Shown piece after piece: positions 27,369 to 36,382 of a DNA stretch of 64,000 bases; position 1 is the stretch's first letter, and each line of letters opens with the position of its first letter. The position numbers were made by a program, and so were the translations under genes. Origin of the DNA: Gammaproteobacteria bacterium (GTDB lineage Bacteria; Pseudomonadota; Gammaproteobacteria; Chromatiales; Chromatiaceae); NCBI GenBank assembly GCA_020445405.1, contig JAGRGQ010000006.1, positions 46,590 to 110,589 of the forward strand. The letters are read 5' to 3'. The notes below the pieces were generated by a model. The model searched no databases. It was not told where the DNA came from and saw only the letters and a program-made list of their open reading frames with translations.

Positions 27369-27911
27369 ATGCCTGAAGAATCCGATTTAGAGCAGCAGCG
27401 CGGGGAAAAACCGGTTATTGCAATCAGCAGTTGTTTGCTCGGCGAACCGGTGCGTTATGATGGGCAGGCCCGGCCGGTCAACTGGATCATCGATATTCTG
27501 TCTCAACACTGTGTGTTTCAGCCGATTTGCCCCGAGTTGGAGGCTGGTTTCGGTGTGCCTCGTCCGCCCATCAGGCTACAGCTATCGGACGCCGCCGCTG
27601 CAGTGGTACTGGCAGGAGATCCGACTATCGATGTCACCGAAAAACTTCAGGCCGCATGCAGCAGGCTATTGGCGGAAATCGACCACGCCGATGGCCTGAT
27701 ACTGAAGGCCCGCTCCCCCAGTTGCGGGGTGGAGGACACGCCGGTTTGGGATGAAGCCGGTATTGAATCAGGCACGGGTGCAGGGATATTCACCAGAATG
27801 TGTCTGGCGGCGCGACCGGGATTTCCGGTAATCGACGAACACGGACTGGAGTCGGAAGCAGGCAGGATCGGATTCCTGATACAGGTGTTTAGATACTGCT
27901 GCCGGCGTTGA
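27369..27911 (+). CDS. DUF523-family protein
   Basis: A 180-residue protein with the DUF523 pattern. SSCLLGEPVRYDG lies near the N-terminus, CPELEAGFGVPRPPI is central, and LKARSPSCG plus the C-terminal GTGAGIFTR are also present. Conserved cysteines (SSCLL, CPE, PSCG) suggest a metal or Fe-S site; function is not established. The open frame extends far upstream into argG, so ATG 27369, 43 bp after argG, is used; no strong ribosome-binding site precedes it. It is probably co-transcribed with argG. Confidence 0.8.
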   Translation: MPEESDLEQQRGEKPVIAISSCLLGEPVRYDGQARPVNWIIDILSQHCVFQPICPELEAGFGVPRPPIRLQLSDAAAAVVLAGDPTIDVTEKLQAACSRLLAEIDHADGLILKARSPSCGVEDTPVWDEAGIESGTGAGIFTRMCLAARPGFPVIDEHGLESEAGRIGFLIQVFRYCCRR

Positions 27912-27938
27912 AGCTGACGACCAGCGCTGCGAACTGGA

Positions 27939-28673
27939 TTATTTCACGGGACAGGCAACAAAGAAGTCGGATTTATCGAAAGACTCCTCGCATTTTTTGG
28001 AAGTGTAGGTCGGGGCGTCCGGCGAGCGGCTCGCGAGCCGCTCCTGCGTCTCCATGGCCAGTAACTGTTGCGCCGGTTCACAAGCCGGTGCTCCAGCGCA
28101 CTGATTTTCACTGCCGCAAACATTTGCCACCAATCTTTGACAGGCGGTGGGCGTATCGATTGGTTGCGTTACCATGCAGCGGGTAAAAAACTGTTCATTC
28201 TCCAGCGCTTTTCGACACTGGAGCGAGGTACTGTTTGGACCCTTGCTCTGGGTTTGCCAGGCTTCGTCTTTCTCCAGCTGCATCAACTGTCTCGCCGGTG
28301 AGCAGCCCGGGTCATCCCTGCACTCCCCGCTGAACCCGCAAACCTTGATGACCAGTTCGACGCAGACAGAGCTGGCCAGAGGAGCGGCTGGTTCATCGCT
28401 GGCGTTCGGTGCTGACGCAGGTGAGGCCGCACTGCCGGTGCCGCTGGTCACTATACCGTCGTGAACGATGATGACAGAACCGTCGTTCAGTCTGTGGGTG
28501 CCGTCCCAAAGCTGGGTCGAACCTTTACCGGTGTAAACCGTCGCTTTGTTGGTTCTCGGATCGACGCTGACGACACCTCCGCCCTCCAGCCCACCGGTCC
28601 AGGACTGCGCCTGGATCTGTATGGCGAATAACAGAGTGATGAAGAGTAAGGCGGTGGTTGAAGTGGTTTTCAT
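27939..28673 (-). CDS. Secreted protein with two six-cysteine repeat domains
   Basis: A 244-residue protein I do not recognise as a named family. It has a signal peptide (about 1-23, ending IQAQS), a short beta-rich segment with LWDGTHRLNDGSVIIVHDG (residues 56-73), a Ser/Ala/Pro linker, and two homologous domains. Cysteines fall at 104, 112, 118, 124, 153 and 166, and again at 178, 186, 192, 198, 228 and 241; the spacings are 8-6-6-29-13 and 8-6-6-30-13. Both domains also share CG near the second Cys, a PA-QL helix and an F-x-x-C end. The even cysteine number and secretion point to three disulfides per domain. ATG 28673 fits the signal peptide. Confidence 0.75.
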   Translation of the reverse strand: MKTTSTTALLFITLLFAIQIQAQSWTGGLEGGGVVSVDPRTNKATVYTGKGSTQLWDGTHRLNDGSVIIVHDGIVTSGTGSAASPASAPNASDEPAAPLASSVCVELVIKVCGFSGECRDDPGCSPARQLMQLEKDEAWQTQSKGPNSTSLQCRKALENEQFFTRCMVTQPIDTPTACQRLVANVCGSENQCAGAPACEPAQQLLAMETQERLASRSPDAPTYTSKKCEESFDKSDFFVACPVK

Positions 28674-29152
28674 ATAGCCTGATGGTACCGGTTTACGCAC
28701 TGATCCGAGTGTTCACAAATGACATTCTACCGGAGGTTGTTCGAGCCTGCCTGGAATCGTAGTGGTTAAAATACCCAAAAAAATTTTTCTCCACTGAAAT
28801 AATTTTTATCCTGATCGGTTCTATTCTAGCAGGTCTGTCAGCGCGGGAAATCCATATGCCATCGATGATCGCATCATCGCTGTTATTGGTACTGCCGGCA
28901 GCAGCTTCTGTCCGGACAGACGGAGACATTTCCCATTCTGCCGTTCCCTACGTACCGGCTGACAAGCGCTTTGTCGCTGACCGGGCATCACGCGCTATGA
29001 CCGGACAATGGGCGAGTCTGTCCGGTCCGTAGCGTATGAAAAACAGCCGCGCAGATCGCAGGTTGCTATTTCACGATCGTTGAAAGGGGGCCGCCGGAAG
29101 TGGCCGCGGCAATTTACAGTCGGCCGGGAGAACGGGTATTTCAGCAAGAGTA
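28674..29152. other. 479-bp intergenic region with one possible small gene
   Basis: Between two minus-strand genes. The part next to 28673 should contain the promoter of the cysteine-repeat gene. A/T-rich at 28790-28815. Apart from the candidate small frame at 28856 I see nothing. Confidence 0.4.
28856..29032 (+). CDS. Candidate small secreted protein (58 aa)
   Basis: The open frame starts at ATG 28856 and ends at TAG 29030-29032. The first 18 residues (MPSMIASSLLLVLPAAAS) look like a signal peptide; the rest is polar with no recognisable family. Only a weak GGGAAA precedes the ATG, and the orientation is opposite to both neighbours. It may be chance; low confidence. Confidence 0.22.
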   Translation: MPSMIASSLLLVLPAAASVRTDGDISHSAVPYVPADKRFVADRASRAMTGQWASLSGP

Positions 29153-31480
29153 CTATCTGGTAATCCGCGTGAAGGTTTGTTGACGACCGGGGGCTCTGCG
29201 CTTTTCAGCCCATGCGGTCAGATCCGTTGCAGAGAGCGGGCGGCTGAACAGATAACCTTGCGCAAGATCACAACCACGCTTGTTCAGATAGTTCAACTCA
29301 TCTTCGCTTTCAACCCCTTCCGCGACCACTGTCAGTCCCAGACCGTGCGCCATGGCGATCGTTGCGTTCACCAGTTCCCGGTCTTTTGGATCAAGCGTGA
29401 TGTCGCTGACGAAGCTGCGGTCTATTTTCAGCGTATCGAACGGGTAGCGGCGCAGATAACTCAACGAGGAGTAGCCGGTACCGAAGTCATCCATCGCAAT
29501 CGAGACGCCCATCTCGTGCAATCTGGACAGGGACTGATCGATGTTCGCATGGCTGCTGATCAGTACGCCCTCGGTGATCTCCAGCTCCAGACAGTCGCTG
29601 CTGACACCAGTCTTTGCCAGCGTTTGCTGGATATATTGGAGCAGTGTGGGATCACGGAACTGGCGCGGTGAGAGATTGACCGAGATTTTCAGATTCCAGC
29701 CGTAGCTTTGTTTCCAGTGGGCGATGCTGGTTAACGCCTGCAGAATGACGTAACGACCGATGGGCACAATCAGGCCGCTCTGCTCCGCAATTGGAATGAA
29801 CTCAACCGGAGACACGAACCCCAGCAACGGATTGTTCCAGCGAAGCAGCGCTTCGACGCCTGCCATGCCGCCCGTGGAGACGTCTATCTGGGGCTGGTAA
29901 AAGAGGGACAACTCCTCCCTATCGAGCGCACCCCGCAGCTGCTCTTCCAGCAGCAATCGCCGGGATGCGTTCTGGTTCATTGTATTGGTGAAGAAATGAT
30001 AGACGTTTCTCCCCTGCCGTTTTGAGTAGTACATGGCGGAATCGGCATTACGCATCAGTTCCGCCTGGCTATCGCCATCGTCGGGATAGACGGCTATGCC
30101 GATACTGAGCGTAAGAACCAGCTCCCGGTGACCCCATTGATAGGGATTCTGAAATTGATTGAGCAGTTTCTCGGCTACCGATTGCGCATCAGCAGCGGAC
30201 TTTAATCCTCCCAGCATTACCACAAACTCATCACCGCCGAGGCGCGCAACCGTGTCGTCTGAGCGGACCGAATTGCGTAAACGCTGTGCGGCTTCGATCA
30301 GCAGCTGATCTCCGACTTCGTGCCCCAGGCTGTCATTGATCTTCTTAAAATCATCCAGATCGAGAAACAATACGGCGACTTTGTGGTCGTGTTCCACTGC
30401 CTTTTGCAGCAGCTGCTCCAGATGGTTTAGTGCCAGAAACCGATTGGGAAGATCCGTAAGCGCGTCGTAGTGGGCCTGGTAAAACAGGCGATTCTCGTGG
30501 CGCCGCTGGTTTCGCAGCACGTTGTGAAACAGGATCCAGGTCAATAAAAACGCGGTGCTGAATAGCAGCGTCGGCATTGTCATTTGACTGCCGAAAAGTT
30601 TCCAGAGATGCAGCTTTGGATAGGAGACGAACGCCCTCATACTGCCTGCCCGCATATGACGTGATACTGCCAGGCCGTCCGCATGGAAAGGGTCCCGCTG
30701 CAGCGGCTTATGGATGCCGGAGAACCAGTGGTCCGGATTCGGATGAGTGTAGTCGACGCTGCTGCTCTGTTCCGAAACGGGCAGACTGAGTTGTACAAAG
30801 CCATCGTCGCGCAGTAACGTGATACGCATGCCCGCCGGAAGTGCGATGGCGTTCCACAGTGCTTCCGGGGCGTTGATATTCAGGCCGGCAGCCATAACCA
30901 GCTTTACATATCCCTGCGTATCCCGGACACCGATTCGAATCGGAATCAGCCATTTTTTCAGGAGCTGCATAAAATAGGTACGGCCGACGACCAGCCTGTC
31001 GGTGTCGAAAGCCTTGAGAAAAGTGGCCGCCGACTCCTGTTGCAGCAGCAGGTTGGGTAAAGGTTTACCGGATGGAACGCCGGAGACGATGAGCAGCTGC
31101 CCATTCGGTTGGGCAAGTCCGAAACCAGCCATAGACGGGTTGACCCGCATCAGCTCTTCTATCAGATGCCTGCCGCGCTCAGGGTGGTTGGCGGCGTCGA
31201 TATCGAGAAAGCGCTGGCCGAGTATCTTGAGAACTGTTTCGTGATGTTGAAAAATCGATTCGATGGTCTGGCTGAAGAGCCCGTTGACATGATCGAGTTC
31301 TGCTGCGAGCTGTTTTTTCACTTCCAGCCAGCTGTTGCCGGCATATGCGAGGTAGCCGCAGAGAAGTATGGTCGTCGTTGCGCGGAAGAAGCGCTGAATA
31401 TAGAGCCCCTTGCCAAAAAGCCAAACAAAGATTCTATTCGTTTCGAGCGATGATTTAGGTTGCGTTATCAAGCTTTCCAA
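29153..31480 (-). CDS. Membrane GGDEF-EAL c-di-GMP turnover protein
   Basis: The 775 residues carry a first membrane helix (about 33-50), a periplasmic sensor region (about 60-295) and a second helix (about 302-319). A GGDEF domain follows with an intact GGDEF motif (415-419) and LDLDDFKKINDSLGH, and then an EAL domain with EALLRW (543-545), DDFGTGYSS and AEGVES. Both catalytic motifs look intact, so it could make or degrade c-di-GMP. No ATG exists near the N-terminus: the start must be TTG 31480 or TTG 31471 (the first in-frame ATG is at residue 111, past the first helix). No partner gene is adjacent; a PilZ protein lies at 2.8-3.1 kb. Confidence 0.9.
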   Translation of the reverse strand: MESLITQPKSSLETNRIFVWLFGKGLYIQRFFRATTTILLCGYLAYAGNSWLEVKKQLAAELDHVNGLFSQTIESIFQHHETVLKILGQRFLDIDAANHPERGRHLIEELMRVNPSMAGFGLAQPNGQLLIVSGVPSGKPLPNLLLQQESAATFLKAFDTDRLVVGRTYFMQLLKKWLIPIRIGVRDTQGYVKLVMAAGLNINAPEALWNAIALPAGMRITLLRDDGFVQLSLPVSEQSSSVDYTHPNPDHWFSGIHKPLQRDPFHADGLAVSRHMRAGSMRAFVSYPKLHLWKLFGSQMTMPTLLFSTAFLLTWILFHNVLRNQRRHENRLFYQAHYDALTDLPNRFLALNHLEQLLQKAVEHDHKVAVLFLDLDDFKKINDSLGHEVGDQLLIEAAQRLRNSVRSDDTVARLGGDEFVVMLGGLKSAADAQSVAEKLLNQFQNPYQWGHRELVLTLSIGIAVYPDDGDSQAELMRNADSAMYYSKRQGRNVYHFFTNTMNQNASRRLLLEEQLRGALDREELSLFYQPQIDVSTGGMAGVEALLRWNNPLLGFVSPVEFIPIAEQSGLIVPIGRYVILQALTSIAHWKQSYGWNLKISVNLSPRQFRDPTLLQYIQQTLAKTGVSSDCLELEITEGVLISSHANIDQSLSRLHEMGVSIAMDDFGTGYSSLSYLRRYPFDTLKIDRSFVSDITLDPKDRELVNATIAMAHGLGLTVVAEGVESEDELNYLNKRGCDLAQGYLFSRPLSATDLTAWAEKRRAPGRQQTFTRITR

Positions 31481-31990
31481 TGTCTTTATAACCGGGCATT
31501 TCAGCTACTGTTCCGAATTAACGGACGGTTCCGGTGAATTTGTCCGACAGGTTCACGCTGAACCGCACTGTTCCTTGTCTTTTCAAGGTCTGTTTATGGC
31601 AACGCTTTTTTTGGAAACAACATCATCCCTCATCCCGGAAAAAGCCGGAGTGACGGAGCGTGGAGACCGCAGCAGCCAAGTCAAAGATCACTCCAGTAAT
31701 CCGTAGTATTCCTGCATCCAGGCGACCGGAACGCGGCCGGCGCGGCGCCGCGACGGGATGACAGGTTTCAACGGGCGCGCATTTCTGCGCGATTACCATT
31801 TTTTCGGCTGTTTCCGCTATCCCTTGATAGCTTATTTATCGCGACGGGGGGTGGGAGGGTCCTGTCCCGGGCATCTCTCCTCCTGCAGTCATATCGTTTC
31901 GATAGGAAAAATTTATAAGTTGTTAATAATTAGATAAAAATAGACTAATTGCCTCGTGACAGGCAGAGGTCGCATGCTGTCTGTGCAGCA
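31481..31990. other. 510-bp intergenic region with a degraded repeat
   Basis: It lies between the GGDEF-EAL start and the sthA stop, both on the minus strand. It contains a REP-like fragment (about 31631-31656, CATCCCGG...CCGGAGTGACGG) and a GC-rich block at 31735-31755. A very A/T-rich stretch occupies 31905-31950. I see no supported gene. Confidence 0.4.
31631..31656. repeat. REP-like hairpin fragment
   Basis: CATCCCGG and CCGG-AGTGACGG flank a 6-nt centre. It resembles the hairpin at 37454-37480 and the common intergenic CGTCAT-CCGG...CCGG-ATGACG element type. Confidence 0.35.
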
Positions 31991-33388
31991 CTAAAACAGC
32001 CGATTGATGCCGTTTAGCGCCGCCACCCGGTACGCTTCTGCCATGGTGGGGTAGTTGAACGTCGTCTCGGTAAAGTAGCGGATATTGTTGGCTGCACCCT
32101 TCTGGCTCATGATTGCCTGGCCGATGTGGATAATCTCAGCGGCGGTTTCGCCAAAACAGTGGATTCCCAAAATCTGTAGGGTTTCACGGTGAAAAAGTAT
32201 TTTCAGCATGCCCACCGTATGGCCGGTAATCTGCGCCCGGGCAATGCTCTTGAACATGGCGTGCCCCACTTCATAAGGGATGCGCTTTTCGGTGAGTTCC
32301 CTTTCGCTTGGGCCGAGTGAACTGATTTCGGGATTGGTATAGATACCCGTGGGAAAGTCCTCTATCAGGCTCCAGTCACTCTGGCCATCGGCGATCTGGG
32401 CGGCAACGAAGCGTCCCTGATCGTAACTGGCGCTGGCCAGGCCCGGTGCGCCGACCACGTCGCCCACCGCATAAATATTTTCGAGCGTTGTGCGGTAAGC
32501 TTTGTCCACCTTGATCTGGCCGCGGTGGTTAAGTTCGACACCGATCACCTCCAGTCCCAGATCCCTGGTGTTTCCCGCACGGCCGTTGGCCCATAGCAGC
32601 AGATCGGTTTTGAATTTTTTCCCCGATTTGCAATGCAGCACCACACCGTCATCCAGTGCCTCCACCCTGGCGTATTCTTCATTGTTCCGGATCACCACCC
32701 CCTGGTGACGCAGATGGTAGCTGAGCGCATCGGTAATCTCGGTATCCAGGAATGAGAGCAGATGGCCGCGCGTGTTGACCAGATTTACCTTGACGTCGAG
32801 GTTGCAGAAGATCGACGCGTACTCGCAGCCAATCACGCCGGCGCCATAAATCGTGAGCGATTTGGGCGTGTGTTTCAACTCGAGCACGGTGTCGCTGTCA
32901 AGTACCCGCGGATGGCTGAAGTCGACGTCCGATGGGCGATAGGGGCTCGAACCGGTCGCGATAACCATGCTTTCCGCCTGCAGCCGTTCCTGCTTCTTCT
33001 CTCCACCGGTAATCTCCAGCGTGTTGGCGTCGATAAATCGGGCGTGTCCGTACACCACATCGACCCGATTGCGACTGTAGTAGCGGTAGCGCGTACTGAC
33101 CTGTCGTTGAATGACTTCATCGGCCGCTTTCAGCAGCTGTGGATAATCGAGATTCACCTGGTCCATCGTGTGCCCGAACAGCGGGTTGCGCTTGTAGTCG
33201 ACCAGCATCTGGATACTGTGGCGCAGCGCCTTGCTGGGAATTGTCCCCCAGTGGGTACAGCCGCCGCCGACCTGGTCGTGCATCTCCACGATTGCCACCC
33301 GCCTGCCTGATTTGGCAAGCTTCATCGCGGCGCCCTCGCCTCCGGGACCGCTCCCGATGACAACTGAGTCGTACGCTTTAATTTTCAT
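31991..33388 (-). CDS. sthA: Soluble pyridine nucleotide transhydrogenase
   Basis: FAD enzyme moving hydride between NADPH and NAD+, usually to drain excess NADPH. The 465-residue protein has [17 protein letters not shown] for [20 protein letters not shown] at the position of the lipoamide-dehydrogenase disulfide holds a single Cys, which distinguishes SthA from Lpd. [11 protein letters not shown] is the NAD site and [12 protein letters not shown] is at the C-terminus. ATG 33388 gives the family N-terminus; the frame is open 10 codons further. Alone in its unit; zwf-pgl at 7-9 kb is the obvious NADPH source. Confidence 0.95.
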   Translation of the reverse strand: MKIKAYDSVVIGSGPGGEGAAMKLAKSGRRVAIVEMHDQVGGGCTHWGTIPSKALRHSIQMLVDYKRNPLFGHTMDQVNLDYPQLLKAADEVIQRQVSTRYRYYSRNRVDVVYGHARFIDANTLEITGGEKKQERLQAESMVIATGSSPYRPSDVDFSHPRVLDSDTVLELKHTPKSLTIYGAGVIGCEYASIFCNLDVKVNLVNTRGHLLSFLDTEITDALSYHLRHQGVVIRNNEEYARVEALDDGVVLHCKSGKKFKTDLLLWANGRAGNTRDLGLEVIGVELNHRGQIKVDKAYRTTLENIYAVGDVVGAPGLASASYDQGRFVAAQIADGQSDWSLIEDFPTGIYTNPEISSLGPSERELTEKRIPYEVGHAMFKSIARAQITGHTVGMLKILFHRETLQILGIHCFGETAAEIIHIGQAIMSQKGAANNIRYFTETTFNYPTMAEAYRVAALNGINRLF

Positions 33389-33952
33389 ATCAGTCCAAGT
33401 TACTAAACTGCGCAGCATTATACGCTGCAGCGACAGTGTCGGTCAGCAACGCGGCTCGCGGGGAGTATGAGACAGGTTTCAACTCAGCGTCCGATCCATG
33501 GAATCCGGAGTAGCAGCAGCTGGAGGGCTTTCCGGTCGTTCTTTATTTGTCGCGCCCCGGGCGGGGTGCTCAAACCGCTTGGCTCGTTGGGATCCGCAGC
33601 CACCAGAGCAGCCACCGCAATGCGCGGCACCCGCGGCCGATCAAGTGCCGTTCAGGCGATATCAAGATTTCTGCTCCGGCTATGCTTGACCGGCTGATTG
33701 CACTGAAAAGTGTCAGTTTTTTTTACATTTTCGCTGTAACCGATTCAGCCTGCCTCTTTAACCAGCTAAAAAATAATAAGAAATATGAATTGGCGTGATC
33801 ACTGCATGACATTCAACCCAGGCAAAGCGGTTGAGCGGTAACGGCCATTTAAGTAGCTTATAAAAAATGCATGCTGTCCAATTCGATCCAAAGGATCCCG
33901 CGAAGGATATTGGGTGGATGGTGAGACGTATCAGCGTTTGGTTGAGGAGGAA
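33389..33952. other. 564-bp divergent region sthA / acyltransferase
   Basis: It holds both promoters, none of which I can define. A short CACT-GAAA-AGTG hairpin followed by eight T lies at about 33703-33725 but has no gene before it. Otherwise I see nothing. Confidence 0.35.
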
Positions 33953-34753
33953 ATGAGTAGAATACCCAATCTTTCGGCCTGTTTTCACGCGCATCTCGAA
34001 GTCAGGAAAGCGGTAAGTGATGAGCTGAAAAACAACGCCTACCAGGTTCGCTACAACGTCTATTGTCTCGAACGCGGTTATGAGGATCAAACCAAGTTCC
34101 CGGACCGCATGGAGAAGGACGAGTTCGATAGCGAGTCTGTGCATGCCGTGGTCCGGCACAGGGACTCCAAAAAACCTGTTGGCGTTGTCCGGCTTGTACT
34201 TCCCAACCGGACAGACCCTGACAGACGATTTCCGATCGAATCGCACTTTGGCCAGCATTTCAACAAGAGTGCGCTGAAGCAGTTTAAATTCTCCCGCAAC
34301 GATATTGCGGAAGTCTCGAGGTTCGCGGTCTCAAAGCGAGCGCTGGTACAACTACAAAAACAGCTCGCCGGTCAAAGTCACCGCGGCGATCCGGTATCGA
34401 GGGAGAGGGACCCGCGGCTGCTTCTGCCCCACATCTCTCTCGGTCTGATTGCGATGTTGTTTGCCATCAGCGCAGAGCACGGAATTGCCTACTGGTATGC
34501 TGCAATGGAGCCTTCGCTGAGTCGGTTATTGACCAGGCTCGGAATCGAGTTCACCCCGATCGGACCGATAATGAACTACCACGGAAAACGCCAGCCGATG
34601 ATTGCCAGGGTCGATGCCTTGCTCGACACTATTCAGCACAACCGGAAGGACTTTTTCAGACTGATTATGGATGTGGGCGGTAGTCCGGTATTCAGGCATC
34701 GGCTAACGCAGGAGATGCTGAACGCTGTTTTGAATAAGGCCAACGTCCGCTGA
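33953..34753 (+). CDS. PEP-CTERM/exosortase system-associated acyltransferase
   Basis: A 266-residue GNAT-like protein of the autoinducer-synthase superfamily. The pattern YQVRYNVYCLERGYED, then FPDRMEKDEFDSESVHAVVRHRDSKKPVGVVRLVLP and EVSRFAVSKR, is that of the acyltransferase found in exosortase/PEP-CTERM loci. Its exact substrate is unknown. ATG 33953 is chosen: GAGGAGG is just upstream and homologues begin here; an upstream GTG at 33914 adds 13 residues. No exosortase gene is adjacent, but a PEP-CTERM-tagged peroxidase is encoded at 44-46 kb. Confidence 0.85.
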   Translation: MSRIPNLSACFHAHLEVRKAVSDELKNNAYQVRYNVYCLERGYEDQTKFPDRMEKDEFDSESVHAVVRHRDSKKPVGVVRLVLPNRTDPDRRFPIESHFGQHFNKSALKQFKFSRNDIAEVSRFAVSKRALVQLQKQLAGQSHRGDPVSRERDPRLLLPHISLGLIAMLFAISAEHGIAYWYAAMEPSLSRLLTRLGIEFTPIGPIMNYHGKRQPMIARVDALLDTIQHNRKDFFRLIMDVGGSPVFRHRLTQEMLNAVLNKANVR

Positions 34754-35368
34754 CAGCGCCGCTGTTACAACGCAATGGCTACCCCCTGATTTTATCTGCA
34801 GCCTTTGCCGTTGTCTGAAACCGCGCAGTTCCCCGTTTTCTTGCCGCCCGAACGTTCCCTGTTTTCCCGAAAATTTTCACCTGTGACTCACGCCGGGTAT
34901 GTTGCCGTCTCCGGCAGTCCAGTTACAGGCGCCATCGTCGGCGAAAGCCTGAAACCGGCTGGCAGCCCGGTAACGGTGAGGCCGATTGCAGGGTGGGATG
35001 ATATGCTCGGCAGCGTTCAAAAAATACGGTTGCGCCTTCCCGAGTGACCAAAATCAGGGTATTCGCCCAAGCGCACTCTTTGCAAGACAGGGTGCGCAGC
35101 GGTCGTAATTGCAACATCGCTCACGCTGTGACACCTTGGGAAACCCGGTTAACGTCTTAAAAAGACCCGAAAAACGGGAAACGACGCAACTTGCCGCCGT
35201 CATATTTTGATAAACCAGTTGCTGCTATAGTTACCAACCACTATTCCGAGGCAACAATTAATCAAGATAAAAGCGGATGTCAGGTCAATCTGACCCGATG
35301 TCTGACTGGCAATCGGAATATGAACTATAAATAAAGCCTGAATTCCATCATTGACGAAAGGATAAACT
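34754..35368. other. 615-bp region upstream of the glyoxylate-assimilation cluster
   Basis: The largest gene-free stretch in the window. It must hold the promoter of the 35.4-42.8 kb cluster. The last 160 bp are A/T-rich and include a small dyad at 35283-35295. No regulator gene or convincing open frame is present. Confidence 0.45.
35283..35295 (+). promoter_or_regulatory. Possible operator dyad
   Basis: A perfect dyad GGTCA-ATC-TGACC lies 74 bp before the GTG start of the first lyase gene, flanked by GATGTC on both sides (35276-35281, 35297-35302). It is plausible as a regulator site, but short enough to be chance. Confidence 0.3.
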
Positions 35369-36361
35369 GTGAGTTTTACAAAAATTCCGACCGCGGTTCC
35401 CCGCCTGAATCGCAGCACCTTGGCTGTACCGGGTTCCAATCCGCGTTTTATCGAGAAAGCACCCGGTAGCGCGGCAGATATCATATTTTTTGACCTTGAA
35501 GACTCGGTCGCTCCTGACAGGAAGGACCAGGCCCGCAAAGATGTAATCGCAGCCTTGAACGACCTGGATTTTGGAGAGAAATCGCTTTCGGTGCGCATCA
35601 ATGGATTGGATACGCACTACATGTACCGGGATCTGGTGGATATCGTGGAGCAGGCCGGCAACCGGCTGGATCTTGTGTTGGTGCCCAAGGTCGGGACCGC
35701 CGCCGATATCTATGCGGTGGATATGCTGCTGACTCAGATTGAACAGGCAAAGGGCATCAATAAGAGAATCGGAATCGAGATACTTATCGAGACACCCCAG
35801 GGAATCCAGAACATTTTTGAAATAGCCGGTGCCTCGTCTCGTAACGAGAGCATCCTGTTCGGTTCAGCGGATTATGCCGCCGCAAGCGGAGCTCAAATCA
35901 CGATGATTGGCGGGCCAAATCCGGACTACCATGTCCTGACGTCACCCGACGCAGAAGGCGTGAGGTCTGTCCATTGGAACGATATGTGGCATTTTCCATT
36001 GGCCAGGATAGTCGCTGCTGCGCGTGCAAATGGATTACGCCCGATAGATGGACCGTTCGCCGATATCAAAGATCCTGAAGGATGGCTGGCCAGTGCGAAC
36101 CGGGCCAGGGTGCTGGGATGCGAAGGCAAGATGGTAATCCATCCCAGTCAGGTTGAGTTGGCTAACCAACTGTTTAAACCATCCGAGGCCGAAGTCAGCC
36201 ACGCCAACCGTATATTGAAGGCAATGGAGGAGGCGGAAAAGGCGGGGGCGGGCGCAGTCAGTCTGGATGGCAAGATGATCGATATCGCCTCCATACGCCA
36301 GGCGGAAAATACCGTGAAGAAAGCTGCCCAGGTTGCAGCGAAGAACAGATTGGCCAGGTAA
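35369..36361 (+). CDS. Malyl-CoA/beta-methylmalyl-CoA lyase, Rhodobacter Mcl1-like
   Basis: HpcH/HpaI-aldolase/CitE-fold lyase (330 aa) expected to condense or cleave beta-methylmalyl-CoA, malyl-CoA or citramalyl-CoA. Landmarks: FFDLEDSVAPDRKDQAR, LSVRINGLDT (CoA/phosphate-binding Arg), LVLVPKVGTAADIYAVD, IEILIETPQGIQNI and GSADYAAASG (Glu and Asp that bind Mg2+), HPSQVELAN and a C-terminal DGKMIDIASI carrying the catalytic Asp. The opening segment and the length resemble the alphaproteobacterial Mcl1 more than the Chloroflexus enzyme. GTG start with AAGGA upstream. It is the first gene of the cluster, 21 bp before the second lyase. Confidence 0.85.
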   Translation: MSFTKIPTAVPRLNRSTLAVPGSNPRFIEKAPGSAADIIFFDLEDSVAPDRKDQARKDVIAALNDLDFGEKSLSVRINGLDTHYMYRDLVDIVEQAGNRLDLVLVPKVGTAADIYAVDMLLTQIEQAKGINKRIGIEILIETPQGIQNIFEIAGASSRNESILFGSADYAAASGAQITMIGGPNPDYHVLTSPDAEGVRSVHWNDMWHFPLARIVAAARANGLRPIDGPFADIKDPEGWLASANRARVLGCEGKMVIHPSQVELANQLFKPSEAEVSHANRILKAMEEAEKAGAGAVSLDGKMIDIASIRQAENTVKKAAQVAAKNRLAR

Positions 36362-36382
36362 TCACTCAATGGAGGAACAGTC

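Noticed and set aside
35207..35231. TTGATA / TATAGT promoter pair before the first lyase
   Set aside because: Spacer is 13 bp, too short for a sigma-70 promoter.
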